A stretch of 40,675 bases of DNA, taken from an uncultured Candidatus Marinamargulisbacteria bacterium. Lineage in GTDB: Bacteria > Margulisbacteria > Riflemargulisbacteria > GWF2-35-9. A model generated the notes under the pieces. The model made no database searches. It was not told the origin of the DNA and saw nothing but the letters and a program-made list of their open reading frames with translations. The position numbers and the translations under genes were made by a program. The stretch lies in the NCBI GenBank assembly GCA_903910705.1, contig CAIWAN010000066.1:1-40675 (forward strand). The letters are read 5' to 3'. This document shows, one piece after another, positions 15,842 through 27,322 of the stretch (the first letter of the stretch is position 1; each line of letters opens with the position of its first letter).

Positions 15842-16697
15842 TATCATGAAAAATGGTGAAAATGCGATGCGAGCCTTCGAGACAGCGCTTCGTATTCAGA
15901 CGGCCAATATGGGCAATATGAGTACGGTCGGGTACAAGTCTTTAAAATATTCGTTTAAAACCATTTTCAATAAAGTCCTCAATTCAGGTTCTACCGGCAA
16001 TTTTGAGCATGGAGGAACGAATCCCCATCAAGAGGGAGCGAGTGTTGCTTTGTCAGGCATAGCAGTTGATTTCTCCCAAGGTGAAATCGGTGCAGGACAG
16101 AAACTGGACATGGCGCTCAAAGGGAACGGTCTGTTTATCGTCTCCCCCGATGATGGACGAACTTTCTTGTACACACGCGCAGGGAATTTTAAATTCAGTC
16201 CAGATGGTTTTCTCCTCGATAATTCAGGCCGGAAGGTTTATGGATTTAAATATGTAGGGAGTGGAAAATTCGATACAGCCAATATGGAGCCGATTAAGAT
16301 CGATAGCCCTGCTAACGCAGGATGGCAAGCTCAGGGTAATCGAGGGATACTCGTCCAAGATTATGCAACGTCTTCAGCGGACCCCACAAACCTTGAAGCC
16401 TCCAAACCTCTGTTTCAGGTGGCTTTAACGGACTTCTCGAATCGAGCGGGGCTCATTCAATATGACGGAACAACCTTTAAGGCAACCCCTTCAGCCGGCA
16501 TCCCTTTTACACCCGCCGCTCCCTTAGATACCGGGATGGCCGAGGCTGTTTCTCAGTCCATTGAGAAGTCGAATGTGTTTTTTATCGGAGAAACGGTTGA
16601 TGCCATGGAAGTCCAACGGGCTATGTCCGCCAGCTTGACCGCAGTAAAGATCGCCAGCCAACAGATCCAGAACATTATTCAGCAGTTAGGCTCATAA
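15834..16697 (+). CDS. Flagellar hook/rod protein of the FlgE/FlgF/FlgG family
   Basis: 287-residue axial protein of the flagellum, exported through the FliPQR/FlhB channel. N-terminal rod-type helix with NMGNMSTVGYKS (the family's 'NianvnTpGyK' motif), then ASVALSGIAVDFSQGEIG, the central LDMALKGNGLFIV and YTRAGNFKFSPDGFLLD. The C-terminal coiled segment is AMEVQRAMSASLTAVKIASQ. Length suits FlgF or FlgG (about 250-265) more than FlgE (over 400), but position right after FlgD-like would suit a hook protein. Starts at ATG 15834 behind AAGGGGG. Confidence 0.88.
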   Translation: MLDIMKNGENAMRAFETALRIQTANMGNMSTVGYKSLKYSFKTIFNKVLNSGSTGNFEHGGTNPHQEGASVALSGIAVDFSQGEIGAGQKLDMALKGNGLFIVSPDDGRTFLYTRAGNFKFSPDGFLLDNSGRKVYGFKYVGSGKFDTANMEPIKIDSPANAGWQAQGNRGILVQDYATSSADPTNLEASKPLFQVALTDFSNRAGLIQYDGTTFKATPSAGIPFTPAAPLDTGMAEAVSQSIEKSNVFFIGETVDAMEVQRAMSASLTAVKIASQQIQNIIQQLGS

Positions 16698-16710
16698 TCA
16701 TTAAGTTATT

Positions 16711-17763
16711 ATGTCGAAGCGAATCAATATAACGTACCCCAGTTCACTTCGGGATTGGCATCTTCATATCCCGATGCGCGCTCATGAACGAGGGGATAAT
16801 CGTTATATTTCTTCGATGGGAACCGTTGATATCGTCAAGACGCAAAATCGGTTGTATCGGATTCTCGAATCGTGGCGAATCCTTCTAGAACGGCAGTTTG
16901 GTCTTTCGTGTCGATGGAGCGGGGTGACCTTCGATCAGGCGGTGTTTTCTGATAGCCACGCTTCACAACCCCAAGTTATCTACCTTGTTAAGAATGGATC
17001 GTTATCTTTTAGCTGGTCATTTGATGATCGTTTTATTCGACATTTGCTTGGTTTTTCATTCGGTCTCAGTGTCGAAGAGTCTGACCAGCTGGGATCTTCT
17101 GAAATGGAACAACTTTTTTTTAAACAAGTTTTTGCGGATACTATGTTGCCCATTTTGAATGAGTTGGGGGTGAATTCTTTAGACCCTCAACCTCAACAAG
17201 GTCGACGGGAAGTAAATGCGCTGATCGCGGACCAAGATACGTATTATCAGTTTCACTTTGATATGAAGATCCCTTCTCTAAAAGAAACTGTTTCAACAAC
17301 ACTCTCTTTTACGGAGAATATGTTGCGTGGCTTTATGGCTCTTCCCAATCATTCCTTATTTGCGAGATCAAAAGTCGTCCTGAGTGAAGACGTGCTAAGT
17401 CAAATATTCTCTCCTGTTGAGGCAAGGCTTGGACATGTCGATCTATCACTGGGTGAGCTGAAAGAATTACAAGTTGGCGATGTTCTTATCTTGAATAAGG
17501 GGCTTGCGGACTCAGTCGAACTTCGTATTGCTGGTGAACTCGGCTTTAAGGGAACGTTGGGTCTAATAAATCGTCGAATGAGCGTCCAACTCCTTAGTCA
17601 TGACAATAATCAAAAAATGGGTGACGATTTGCCGAACATCCCCGATAATGACGAAAATTGGTTCGAGTCTCAGGAGGAGCCATCGTCCGAAATTGAAATG
17701 AGGTCAGCTCAGGATGATGCTGTGAACGAATCTGAAGATGAGTTTGATTGGGAGAAATTATAA
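16711..17763 (+). CDS. fliM: FliM-like flagellar switch protein (SpoA domain)
   Basis: 350 residues. A FliM/YscQ-like middle region (about 20-200) is followed by a SpoA (SPOA/FliN) domain at about 220-295, with VEARLGHVDLSLGELKEL, QVGDVLILNK and LINRRMSVQL. The tail is strongly acidic (DDLPNIPDNDENWFES ...), ending in EDEFDWEKL. The usual N-terminal CheY-binding motif of FliM (LSQDEIDALL-like) is not present. It forms the cytoplasmic C-ring with the following FliN-like protein. It is more divergent than normal FliM, and an HrcQ/YscQ-like name is possible. One-base overlap with the next gene; no Shine-Dalgarno sequence before ATG 16711. Confidence 0.75.
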   Translation: MSKRINITYPSSLRDWHLHIPMRAHERGDNRYISSMGTVDIVKTQNRLYRILESWRILLERQFGLSCRWSGVTFDQAVFSDSHASQPQVIYLVKNGSLSFSWSFDDRFIRHLLGFSFGLSVEESDQLGSSEMEQLFFKQVFADTMLPILNELGVNSLDPQPQQGRREVNALIADQDTYYQFHFDMKIPSLKETVSTTLSFTENMLRGFMALPNHSLFARSKVVLSEDVLSQIFSPVEARLGHVDLSLGELKELQVGDVLILNKGLADSVELRIAGELGFKGTLGLINRRMSVQLLSHDNNQKMGDDLPNIPDNDENWFESQEEPSSEIEMRSAQDDAVNESEDEFDWEKL

Positions 17764-18779
17764 TGACCGTTAACAAGGATGAATTACGGGAACTGATCGA
17801 AAGCGATCTTTTTGGAGATGGGGCTTTCTCGTTGGATGACCTCGTGACGAGTGAAAAGAAAAGTGATGAAGCGCAGGAACAGTTTTTCGAAACGGATCTT
17901 GCGATCGAGCCTGTCGATGATGATTTGCTTGGAGCTGAGATCGCTGCCCTTTCCGGCAATTTTTTTAAGGGACTTGAGCCCGAGCCGGAGGCTTTTTCTG
18001 TCGATGATTTTGAATTACCCGAAGTCGAACCCCTCTCGATCACGCCTCTTACTGAGGAGCCTTTGCCTGAATTTGATATGAATGAGGATATCGAACAACA
18101 GAGTGACGCGCCTGTGTCTTCTTTTCCTGATGCAGATGAACTGATCGCCGAAGAGGAACAGAGCTTGGAATCTTTTTTTGAAAGTGTTGGAAAACAGCTC
18201 GACTCTGTCGAAGAAGAAGTGGCTCTCGACAAAGAAGAGACGTACTCTCAACGGGTTGATGAAGACGACTTCCAAGAAATGGGCGAAACGATGATCGATC
18301 CCTTTCCAGAGACGGATGTGGAGGGTGTCGAAGAGGAACAAAGTTTAGAGTCGTTTTTTGAAACGGTTGAAAAACAACTCGATTCTGTCGAGCAGGAGGT
18401 GTTTGAAGAGCCCTCCGTACCAATGATCGATCCCCAACCTGAACTCACCCTTCCAGAAGAACCCCCTGTTGCTGAGGGACGTGTCGATGTTCGTCCTATC
18501 GAATTTCCTGAGTTGGAAGAACGAATATCGGGGCAGTCTTTTGATTTAGGCTTTTTTGCTAACATCCCTGTCAAGATCGATGTTTACCTTGGCAATACGA
18601 CGATTTCCCTTAAAGAAGTCTATGATTTAACCGAGGGAGCCATTGTTTCCCTCGATAAACTCTTTGGTGAGCCTCTCGATCTTCGGATCAATGGCCAAGT
18701 TATTGCCAAAGGTGAGGTTGTTGCCGTGGATAATCAATATGGCGTGATGATCAAAGACATTGTTCGGTCAAATTCATGA
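17763..18779 (+). CDS. fliN: FliN-like flagellar switch protein with long acidic repeat region
   Basis: 338 residues against ~130 for ordinary FliN. Only the last ~75 (from about 265) form the SpoA domain: NIPVKIDVYLGNTTISLKEV, then LTEGAIVSLDKLFGEPLDLRING quoted in part, and VVAVDNQYGVMIKDIV. The first ~260 are Asp/Glu-rich, probably disordered, with a repeated unit (see 18150-18401). The N-terminus (KDELRELIESDLF) loosely recalls the EIDALL CheY-binding motif missing from the FliM-like partner. A FliY-like relocation of CheY binding to this subunit is conceivable. Start ATG 17763 overlaps the fliM stop by one base. Confidence 0.8.
   Translation: MTVNKDELRELIESDLFGDGAFSLDDLVTSEKKSDEAQEQFFETDLAIEPVDDDLLGAEIAALSGNFFKGLEPEPEAFSVDDFELPEVEPLSITPLTEEPLPEFDMNEDIEQQSDAPVSSFPDADELIAEEEQSLESFFESVGKQLDSVEEEVALDKEETYSQRVDEDDFQEMGETMIDPFPETDVEGVEEEQSLESFFETVEKQLDSVEQEVFEEPSVPMIDPQPELTLPEEPPVAEGRVDVRPIEFPELEERISGQSFDLGFFANIPVKIDVYLGNTTISLKEVYDLTEGAIVSLDKLFGEPLDLRINGQVIAKGEVVAVDNQYGVMIKDIVRSNS
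18150..18401 (+). repeat. Internal 60-codon duplication in fliN
   Basis: Two near-identical coding blocks start exactly 180 bases apart, at 18150 and 18330. They encode EEEQSLESFFESVGKQLDSV (residues 130-149) and EEEQSLESFFETVEKQLDSV (190-209), followed by similar EEEV/EQEV ends. Codons differ at silent sites, so the copy is not recent. The units look like amphipathic helices in an acidic linker and could bind a partner. Confidence 0.8.
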
Positions 18780-19084
18780 CATCAGGCATTATTGGCTACT
18801 TTATGAGTATTGCGCTTGTTGTTGGGTTGATCTTTGCCCTTTATTATGTGGCCCAAATGGTGATGAATGGATCCCCCCTTAAACGGGGTGAGAACCGACG
18901 TCTAAAAGTATTGGAATATCTAGCGCTTCAACCTCAAGTGGGGCTGTATATCGTAAAAGTGGATGAGAAAGATTTTCTTGTTTCAGTGAGTAATCGACAA
19001 ATCCAGCAAATGACCCCGTTGCAGTCAAAGGAATTTAATGAGATATTAGAAGACCATGCTGTTCGCCGCGCCCGTCAATCTTGA
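18776..19084 (+). CDS. fliO: FliO-like flagellar export protein
   Basis: 102 residues. One N-terminal membrane helix (about 5-30, IIGYFMSIALVVGLIFALYY) and a small cytoplasmic beta domain with ENRRLKVLEYLALQPQVGLYIVKVD (part), the FliO pattern of 'l.vle.l.l.p...l.lv.v.g'. FliO helps FliP assemble at the export gate. Position between fliN and fliP is the standard order. ATG 18776 overlaps the fliN stop by four bases; fliP starts 29 bases before its end. Confidence 0.8.
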   Translation: MTSGIIGYFMSIALVVGLIFALYYVAQMVMNGSPLKRGENRRLKVLEYLALQPQVGLYIVKVDEKDFLVSVSNRQIQQMTPLQSKEFNEILEDHAVRRARQS

Positions 19085-19751
19085 TCTAGGGACTGTCCTT
19101 AACGGGACGCCTCTACAATTCAGCAATTCCATATCCTTAATTATTTTCTTGTCGATGATCTCGTTGGTACCGTTTTTCTTGGTATCCGTCACCTCCTTCA
19201 TGAGGATCACGATTGTTTTTGGGATGCTTCGTTCCGCGATGGGGACGCAACAATCCCCTCCGAATATTGTCATTATTTCTCTGGCGCTTTTTATGACGAT
19301 CTTTATTATGTCGCCTGTTTGGAATAAGGTGAAGGCCGAAGCTTTGGATCCCTATAATAAAGGAACGATCTCTCAAGATGTAGCCATAAAAAAAGCGTTG
19401 AATCCGTTGCGAACGTTCATGTTCGCGCAGGCGGGGCAAAAAGACCTTGCCCTATTTGCCGAATTCTCTCGTATTGACCTTAAGAAGATCAAATCGAGAG
19501 AGGATATCCCCACGTATGTTCTGATCCCCGCCTATATGATCAGTGAATTAAAGAAAGCGTTTATGATCTCGTTCGTCATTTTTTTGCCGTTCGTTTTGAT
19601 CGATCTATTGGTTTCGAATATATTGTTATCTTTGGGGATGATGATGTTGTCGCCCGTCATGATCTCTTTGCCCTTTAAAATATTATTTTTTGTCCTCGTC
19701 GATGGGTTCAATGTCATTGCTAGAGGGTTGATGCAAAGTTATATGCACTGA
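19056..19751 (+). CDS. fliP: Flagellar export gate protein FliP
   Basis: 231-residue membrane protein of the FliP5-FliQ4-FliR1 export gate. Family blocks: SLVPFFLVSVTSFMRITIVF, LRSAMGTQQSPPNIVIISL, FMFAQAGQKDLALF, DIPTYVLIPAYMISELKKAF and the last membrane pair with LGMMMLSPVMISLPFKILFF (each seen in the translation). Many FliP proteins have a cleaved signal peptide; here the N-terminus (MLFAAPVNLDLG) is short and lacks a clear one. It overlaps fliO by 29 bases. fliQ does not follow directly: an unknown secreted gene intervenes. Confidence 0.95.
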   Translation: MLFAAPVNLDLGTVLNGTPLQFSNSISLIIFLSMISLVPFFLVSVTSFMRITIVFGMLRSAMGTQQSPPNIVIISLALFMTIFIMSPVWNKVKAEALDPYNKGTISQDVAIKKALNPLRTFMFAQAGQKDLALFAEFSRIDLKKIKSREDIPTYVLIPAYMISELKKAFMISFVIFLPFVLIDLLVSNILLSLGMMMLSPVMISLPFKILFFVLVDGFNVIARGLMQSYMH

Positions 19752-20785
19752 TGAAGCGTTTGTTTCTGTTGGGTTGTTGCATCGCTTCGTTCTCCTTCTC
19801 CCAGCTCGTGCTAGGGTCGTTTACGTCGAATAATTTGAAATATCTATGGCCAGGCGCTGGGCTTTTGACAGAGGAACGAGCCTTCCTTAATCAGAGTCCG
19901 ATCGGAAGTGGACTTTCTTGGACCCCAAGTGGGTCTGAGTCTGTGATGACGGCTTTGCCCATCAATCATATTGATACCCCCCCCATTCAATGGTTGCTCG
20001 AGTCAAATAAGCCTGAAAAGCTATTCGATTATGGTCTGGTCTACCAGCAGAAAAACCTTGAAGGCGCGTCTCGCTTGATGCTTTTTCACTTAAACAAAAC
20101 GGGGAAACCGGGATATATTACTCTAAAAGTGACCCCAACGGATCCTTCCATGGTTTGGCTAAAGGGTGGGGTGTCCGGTCCTGATACCTCGGAGCTATAT
20201 GTTGGGCAACGACTGATGCGAACCTTCTTCGACCCTGATCAGTCTGTGTTCGGCGTCGAAAATGGCTATTCTCGAACTTGGGTTGTTGGACCCGATCAAG
20301 TATTGGGTGGATTACTGGATATTTGGCTGAGCCCAAAAGGCCTTTATGATGTTGAGGTGTTTTTCTATGAGAATGTAACTCGCGATGCTTCAGGGCCTGT
20401 GGTGGGCGCATCCCCTTGTTTCGCTTATCATGAATTATCTTCCCGTATCATCATGAAGGATGAGGCTCTTCGCTACAATATGAGTATCGGTCGAGAGGAT
20501 TATTTGCAGGCTGGAACAGAAACCTTGGAGGGGAACTATGGCGTGCTACATCGATTTAAGGTTGTTTTTTTGCACATCGGAACATATGTCGTTAGCTTTA
20601 CTGCCAATGGGGGGCCAGCCCGATTGATTGCTCGTGTTGGTGATCAGATCTGGAGTAGTTATGCAAAGACCGATGCCAAGGTGCTTGAGCTCAATATCAC
20701 CGCTCCACAAGAGATCCTCATCGAAACCATTCCGCTACCTGGCTCTAACTACCCCGCGACCCTTACGATACAAAAAAAACCGTAG
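19751..20785 (+). CDS. Secreted protein of unknown function inserted between fliP and fliQ
   Basis: 344 residues with a signal peptide (MKRLFLLGCCIASFSFSQLV...). After it comes a beta-rich, aromatic-rich sequence with no motif I recognise. Pieces such as LKYLWPGAGLLTEERAF, GLVYQQKNLEGASRLMLFHL and a final LEGNYGVLHRFKVVF look like a periplasmic beta-sandwich. The CC in the signal segment is not a convincing lipobox. It is embedded in the flagellar operon (ATG overlaps the fliP stop by one base; fliQ starts 14 bases after its stop). It might act in rod or ring assembly in the periplasm or outer membrane, but that is only context. Confidence 0.7.
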   Translation: MKRLFLLGCCIASFSFSQLVLGSFTSNNLKYLWPGAGLLTEERAFLNQSPIGSGLSWTPSGSESVMTALPINHIDTPPIQWLLESNKPEKLFDYGLVYQQKNLEGASRLMLFHLNKTGKPGYITLKVTPTDPSMVWLKGGVSGPDTSELYVGQRLMRTFFDPDQSVFGVENGYSRTWVVGPDQVLGGLLDIWLSPKGLYDVEVFFYENVTRDASGPVVGASPCFAYHELSSRIIMKDEALRYNMSIGREDYLQAGTETLEGNYGVLHRFKVVFLHIGTYVVSFTANGGPARLIARVGDQIWSSYAKTDAKVLELNITAPQEILIETIPLPGSNYPATLTIQKKP

Positions 20786-20791
20786 TATACT
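20763..20791 (+). promoter_or_regulatory. Internal promoter of fliQ, leaderless geometry
   Basis: TATACT at 20786-20791, seven bases (GACGCGC) before ATG 20799. The -35 candidate TTACGA (20763-20768, spacer 17) is weak. The box lies right after the stop of the unknown secreted gene, so fliQ-fliR-flhB could be transcribed separately. Same -10 and spacing as purD. Confidence 0.45.
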
Positions 20792-20798
20792 GACGCGC

Positions 20799-21062
20799 AT
20801 GACCATTGGAATTGCGACCGATTATTTGCGACAAGGGATTAATCTTCTCTTGTTACTTTGTATGCCTGTTATTGGGGCTGGATTGGCGATCGGATTGCTC
20901 ATATCCTTGTTTCAGGCGGTTACGCAGATCCAAGAGCAAACCCTAACGTTTGTTCCCAAATTAATTATCGTTTTTGTGGTCTTGTCGCTTACTTTTCCTT
21001 GGATGGTCAGTAGTATTATTTCTTGGACGTTGTCGATGTGGACACAGATCTATCAGTTTTAG
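20799..21062 (+). CDS. fliQ: Flagellar export gate protein FliQ
   Basis: 87 residues, standard length, two membrane helices (about 14-40 and 50-75), with GLAIGLLISLFQAVTQIQEQ and LTFVPKLIIVF, the family signature. I start at ATG 20799: an upstream start at 20628 would add 57 residues that lie in the previous gene and are unlike FliQ. fliR begins on the next base after the stop. Confidence 0.93.
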   Translation: MTIGIATDYLRQGINLLLLLCMPVIGAGLAIGLLISLFQAVTQIQEQTLTFVPKLIIVFVVLSLTFPWMVSSIISWTLSMWTQIYQF

Positions 21063-21836
21063 ATGATTCTGAGCACCCCTAACTTGTTCGCCTTTTTCTT
21101 GATACTGGCAAGGCTGGCGGGATTGTTTTCGGTGGCTCCCATTTTTAGCGATCGAGCGATCCCTCAAACCATGAAATTAGCCATGATCGTTTGGATCTCC
21201 TTATTGTTGTGGTTTGTCGTCCCGCTTCCCAAAGTTGTTTTTACCACCAATTTGGACGTGATGTTGTCATTGATTTTTGAGTTTTTTCTTGGTTTTGTCA
21301 TTGGATTTATTCCTCGTATTATCTTTTTGGGTGTTCAAATGGCGGGGTCCTTGATGGACATGCAGATGGGGCTCAGCGTCGCGGCGACCTTTGATCCTTC
21401 TACCGGCGGGCAGACAACGATCATGGAACGGCTCATGTTCTATTTAGCCATAGCGATCTTTTTTTTGACCAACTCTCATCATTTGTTTTTGGTCTCTATT
21501 TTGGAGAGTTTTAAAGTCATTCCGTTGGTTAAATCAATCTCCTATCCAGGATTATTGGAGCAAGTGGGGCAGTTGGCGGGGGAAATATTTTTCACGGGAC
21601 TAGAGATGTCGATGCCCATCCTTATCATCATTTTCATGTTGGATTTCGCCTTAGGTTTGCTCGCTCGGTTGGCTCCACAAGTCAATGTTTTTTCATTAGG
21701 ATTTCAGATCAAACCGATGATCGGCCTATGGATATTCCTTTTTACATTGCCTGTCTTGATCACTGAATTCGATGGCATGGTGAACCATATGATGGATCAA
21801 GTTTATCGGCTTTATGCTGAAGTGAGGCCGATCTAA
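21063..21836 (+). CDS. fliR: Flagellar export gate protein FliR
   Basis: 257 residues, usual length, strongly hydrophobic with about six membrane segments. Family features: FLILARLAGLFSVAPIFSDR at the N-terminus, EFFLGFVIGFIPRIIFLGVQ, MAGSLMDMQMGLSVAATFDP and LLARLAPQVNVFSLGFQIK. Caps the FliP-FliQ gate. Starts immediately after the fliQ stop and overlaps flhB by one base. Confidence 0.95.
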   Translation: MILSTPNLFAFFLILARLAGLFSVAPIFSDRAIPQTMKLAMIVWISLLLWFVVPLPKVVFTTNLDVMLSLIFEFFLGFVIGFIPRIIFLGVQMAGSLMDMQMGLSVAATFDPSTGGQTTIMERLMFYLAIAIFFLTNSHHLFLVSILESFKVIPLVKSISYPGLLEQVGQLAGEIFFTGLEMSMPILIIIFMLDFALGLLARLAPQVNVFSLGFQIKPMIGLWIFLFTLPVLITEFDGMVNHMMDQVYRLYAEVRPI

Positions 21837-22917
21837 TGGGTGATTCAAGCGATAAGACCGAAGAACCGACCCCACATAAATTACGCGAGGCCCGAAAAAA
21901 GGGGCAGGTCGTTAAAAGCAAAGAGGTAACGACGGCGTTCTTGTTCTTAGCTTCTTATTATGTATTGCGTTCAAGTATGCTGAATCTTTGGGAAAAAGTT
22001 ACCGGGTACTTTTATGCTTCCTTTCAGACTATTTCAAACCCCATCAATACCGCGGTCGTCTTTAAACTTCTCCACGAATTTGTCCTGGTGCTTTTGCTGA
22101 CGTTGATGCCCTTGTTGCTGGTAAACTTTTTTTTGGCTATTGCACTCGAATCGCTTCAAACAGGTTTTAATGTTGCTTTTGAAGCGCTTCAGCCCAAGCT
22201 GAGCAAGATCAACCCCATCGAAGGCTTTAAGCGCATGTTCTCCATAAAAGGTCTGGTCGAATTGGCTAAATCGATCGCAAAAATGGCCATTATCTATTTT
22301 ATTGTTCTGAAAGCCATTCTTCCGGTTTTTCCCGTTCTTCTTCAAAGTGGTCAAATGCCCATAGTTGCCGCTGTTGGATTTACAGGCGATCTTGCCTTCA
22401 AGGTTGCGATCCGAGTAGGACTTTTCTATCTCTTTATTGCTTTGCTTGATTATTTTTATCAGCGGCATGAATTTATGAAACAGATGAAAATGTCAAAACA
22501 AGAAGTGAAGGATGAGTACAAAAAACTCGAGGGCGATCCCATGATCAAACAACGTCAGCGAGATATGGCGATGCAATTGGTCAATGGACGAGGCCGAGGG
22601 GGAGCGGGAGGTGCGGATGCTGTCGTCACCAATCCGACTCATATCGCGGTTGCCATCAAATACGATCAAGATATTATGCAAGCCCCGCAAGTGGTCGCAA
22701 AAGGCAAAATGTTGTTAGCTGAAGAGATCAAAAAGATCGCCGCAGAAAACAATATTATGGTGATCGAGAATCCTGAGATTGCCCGTGAATTATATGCAAC
22801 GACCGAGGTGGGGCAAGAGATCCCTGCCAATCTTTATTCCGCGGTTGCGGAAATTTTGGCTCTTGTTTACGATATCAAGAAACGTCGGCAAGCCCGTTTG
22901 GCTCCGCAACCTGCATA

Positions 22918-22918
<1 letters not shown>
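21836..22918 (+). CDS. flhB: Flagellar export switch protein FlhB
   Basis: 360 residues, usual length. N-terminal DKTEEPTPHKLREARKKGQV, four membrane helices (about 30-210), KMSKQEVKDEYKKLEGDP linker, and the autocleavage Asn-Pro-Thr-His at residues 266-269 within VVTNPTHIAVAIKY. FlhB sets export specificity from hook to filament by cleaving itself at NP/TH. All key residues are present. No flhA follows; the operon gives way to an SLBB gene and ligA. Confidence 0.97.
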
Positions 22919-26064
<3,146 letters not shown>

Positions 26065-26099
26065 CGCCTCAGTATAATAGGGCTATAAAATCTTTGGCT

Positions 26100-26105
26100 A
26101 GGAGG
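26100..26105 (+). promoter_or_regulatory. Consensus ribosome-binding site fixing the 26112 start
   Basis: AGGAGG, six bases before ATG 26112. It shows that the in-frame TTG at 26094, which lies upstream of this site, is not the start. Confidence 0.85.
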
Positions 26106-26111
26106 CCCTTC

Positions 26112-26810
26112 ATGAAAAAATTAATCGCATTGCTTTTGGTTCTGGGTTGTTTGGTATATGCAGAAGAAGGCAAAGTCTTTAATGGTGAGATCGATAACTT
26201 TGAGGATGGCAATATGATCGAGGCTCCGGCATGGTGGACATTCGGTGATTCAGACCAAACCGTAGTTGAGACTGACATTTGGGCCAAGGATCCGCTTATT
26301 AAATATCTCGGCAAATATGCGCTACAGGTTAAAGGCGAGACAAAATCTTGGTATGTGGGTGGAATGGGAACCTATCTGGGTGTGGATGCGAGCAGTTATA
26401 CCCACGTCAAATTACATGTTTACGGGGCTGGGCCGGATAGCGGCAAGGTAACCATACAGCTTTTTGAAGATGACAACGGAAATACGACGCTTGAACAAGA
26501 TGTAAATAATAACTATGAGCCTATTTTCGATGATAAGTTCGAATATGAATTAAAAGTCAATTGGAAAGGCTGGAAAGTGGTTCAAATCCCGTTTACTGCC
26601 TTTAAAGATGCCAATCGCAAAGACCCCAAGATAAAAGATTCGAAAAATATTGGGGATGGTTTGTTCAATCCTGATCGCTTAAACGGTTCAGGTGGTTTAC
26701 TTCACTTCCAGTTTGTTTTCTTGGCCAACACTAAGTCAGGTTCTATTGATATGGCTTTTGATAACATTCGCTTAATGAACTTGGGTGGCGTTAAAGGAGT
26801 CGCTAAATGA
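26112..26810 (+). CDS. Exported CBM11/CIA30-like jelly-roll protein
   Basis: 232 residues with a clear signal peptide (about 1-18, cleaved near YAEEG). The rest is one beta jelly-roll: IDNFEDGN opening, WWTFGDSD, a middle with KLHVYGAGPDSGKVTIQLFE (in part), GWKVVQIPFTAF, and a closing IDMAFDNIRLMN. This pattern is that of carbohydrate-binding CBM11/CIA30 and related domains. It is first in a tight operon of exported proteins, so it may be a major surface component or a sugar-recognising tip. It is strongly expressed by the look of promoter and RBS. The next gene overlaps by four bases. Confidence 0.75.
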   Translation: MKKLIALLLVLGCLVYAEEGKVFNGEIDNFEDGNMIEAPAWWTFGDSDQTVVETDIWAKDPLIKYLGKYALQVKGETKSWYVGGMGTYLGVDASSYTHVKLHVYGAGPDSGKVTIQLFEDDNGNTTLEQDVNNNYEPIFDDKFEYELKVNWKGWKVVQIPFTAFKDANRKDPKIKDSKNIGDGLFNPDRLNGSGGLLHFQFVFLANTKSGSIDMAFDNIRLMNLGGVKGVAK

Positions 26811-27319
26811 TAGGCCGACTCCTTTTGGGGGTTGTTTTGTTGGGGTTTTCACTGGCAGCTTCACAATCTTCGGTTGTTCAAGTCATGGTCAATGTAAAGA
26901 GTATTTTTGAACTGTCGGTTGATCGAAGCATCGTAGATTTTAAGGCGATGGCCGCAAAAGAGGAAAAGAACGATCAACCGGATGGCGAGGGCGTCAAAGT
27001 CACGGTCAAAACTAATAATGGACGCCCTTGGTTCCTGAAGATCAGTGATCTGTCGGAGCTGTCAAGCGGAACGGATGTGATCCCCAATAGTCAATTTACG
27101 TGGAGTGGGTATCGCTCAAAGACGGCAAAAGGAACATGGTTCGGAAATGGCCGGAATCCGTTTTCTCTAACGCCTGCATTGGCTTATTCGAGCGCTCCAA
27201 CGGAATACAATAATTATCCGTCCGGTACCGATGCGTTCTTTAAGTTTGGGGTTAAGATACCGGATAAACAAAACAGTGGCGTCTATCGAACCGTCATCGC
27301 TTTTACACTGACCGAGTAA
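26807..27319 (+). CDS. Exported pilin-like / WxL-like subunit 1
   Basis: 170 residues, signal peptide about 1-18 (cleaved near LAASQ), then a small beta-sandwich. Its last strand is NSGVYRTVIAFTLTE. The next protein ends QSGSYYSNITFTLTGN. The shared SG-x-Y-x3-I-x-F-T-L-T end, also common in spore-coat-U and WxL-type domains, suggests related subunits that could assemble by strand exchange. No cysteines in the mature part. Four-base overlap with the gene before; three bases before the gene after. Pilin identity is inference from context (chaperone and usher-like genes follow). Confidence 0.6.
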   Translation: MIGRLLLGVVLLGFSLAASQSSVVQVMVNVKSIFELSVDRSIVDFKAMAAKEEKNDQPDGEGVKVTVKTNNGRPWFLKISDLSELSSGTDVIPNSQFTWSGYRSKTAKGTWFGNGRNPFSLTPALAYSSAPTEYNNYPSGTDAFFKFGVKIPDKQNSGVYRTVIAFTLTE

Positions 27320-27322
27320 TTC

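Noticed and set aside
17594-18232. 212-residue Ser-rich open frame on the minus strand over fliM/fliN
   Set aside because: Mirror of the acidic Glu/Asp codons of the true gene (GAA/GAT read as Ser/Phe-type codons); no start signal, no motif.
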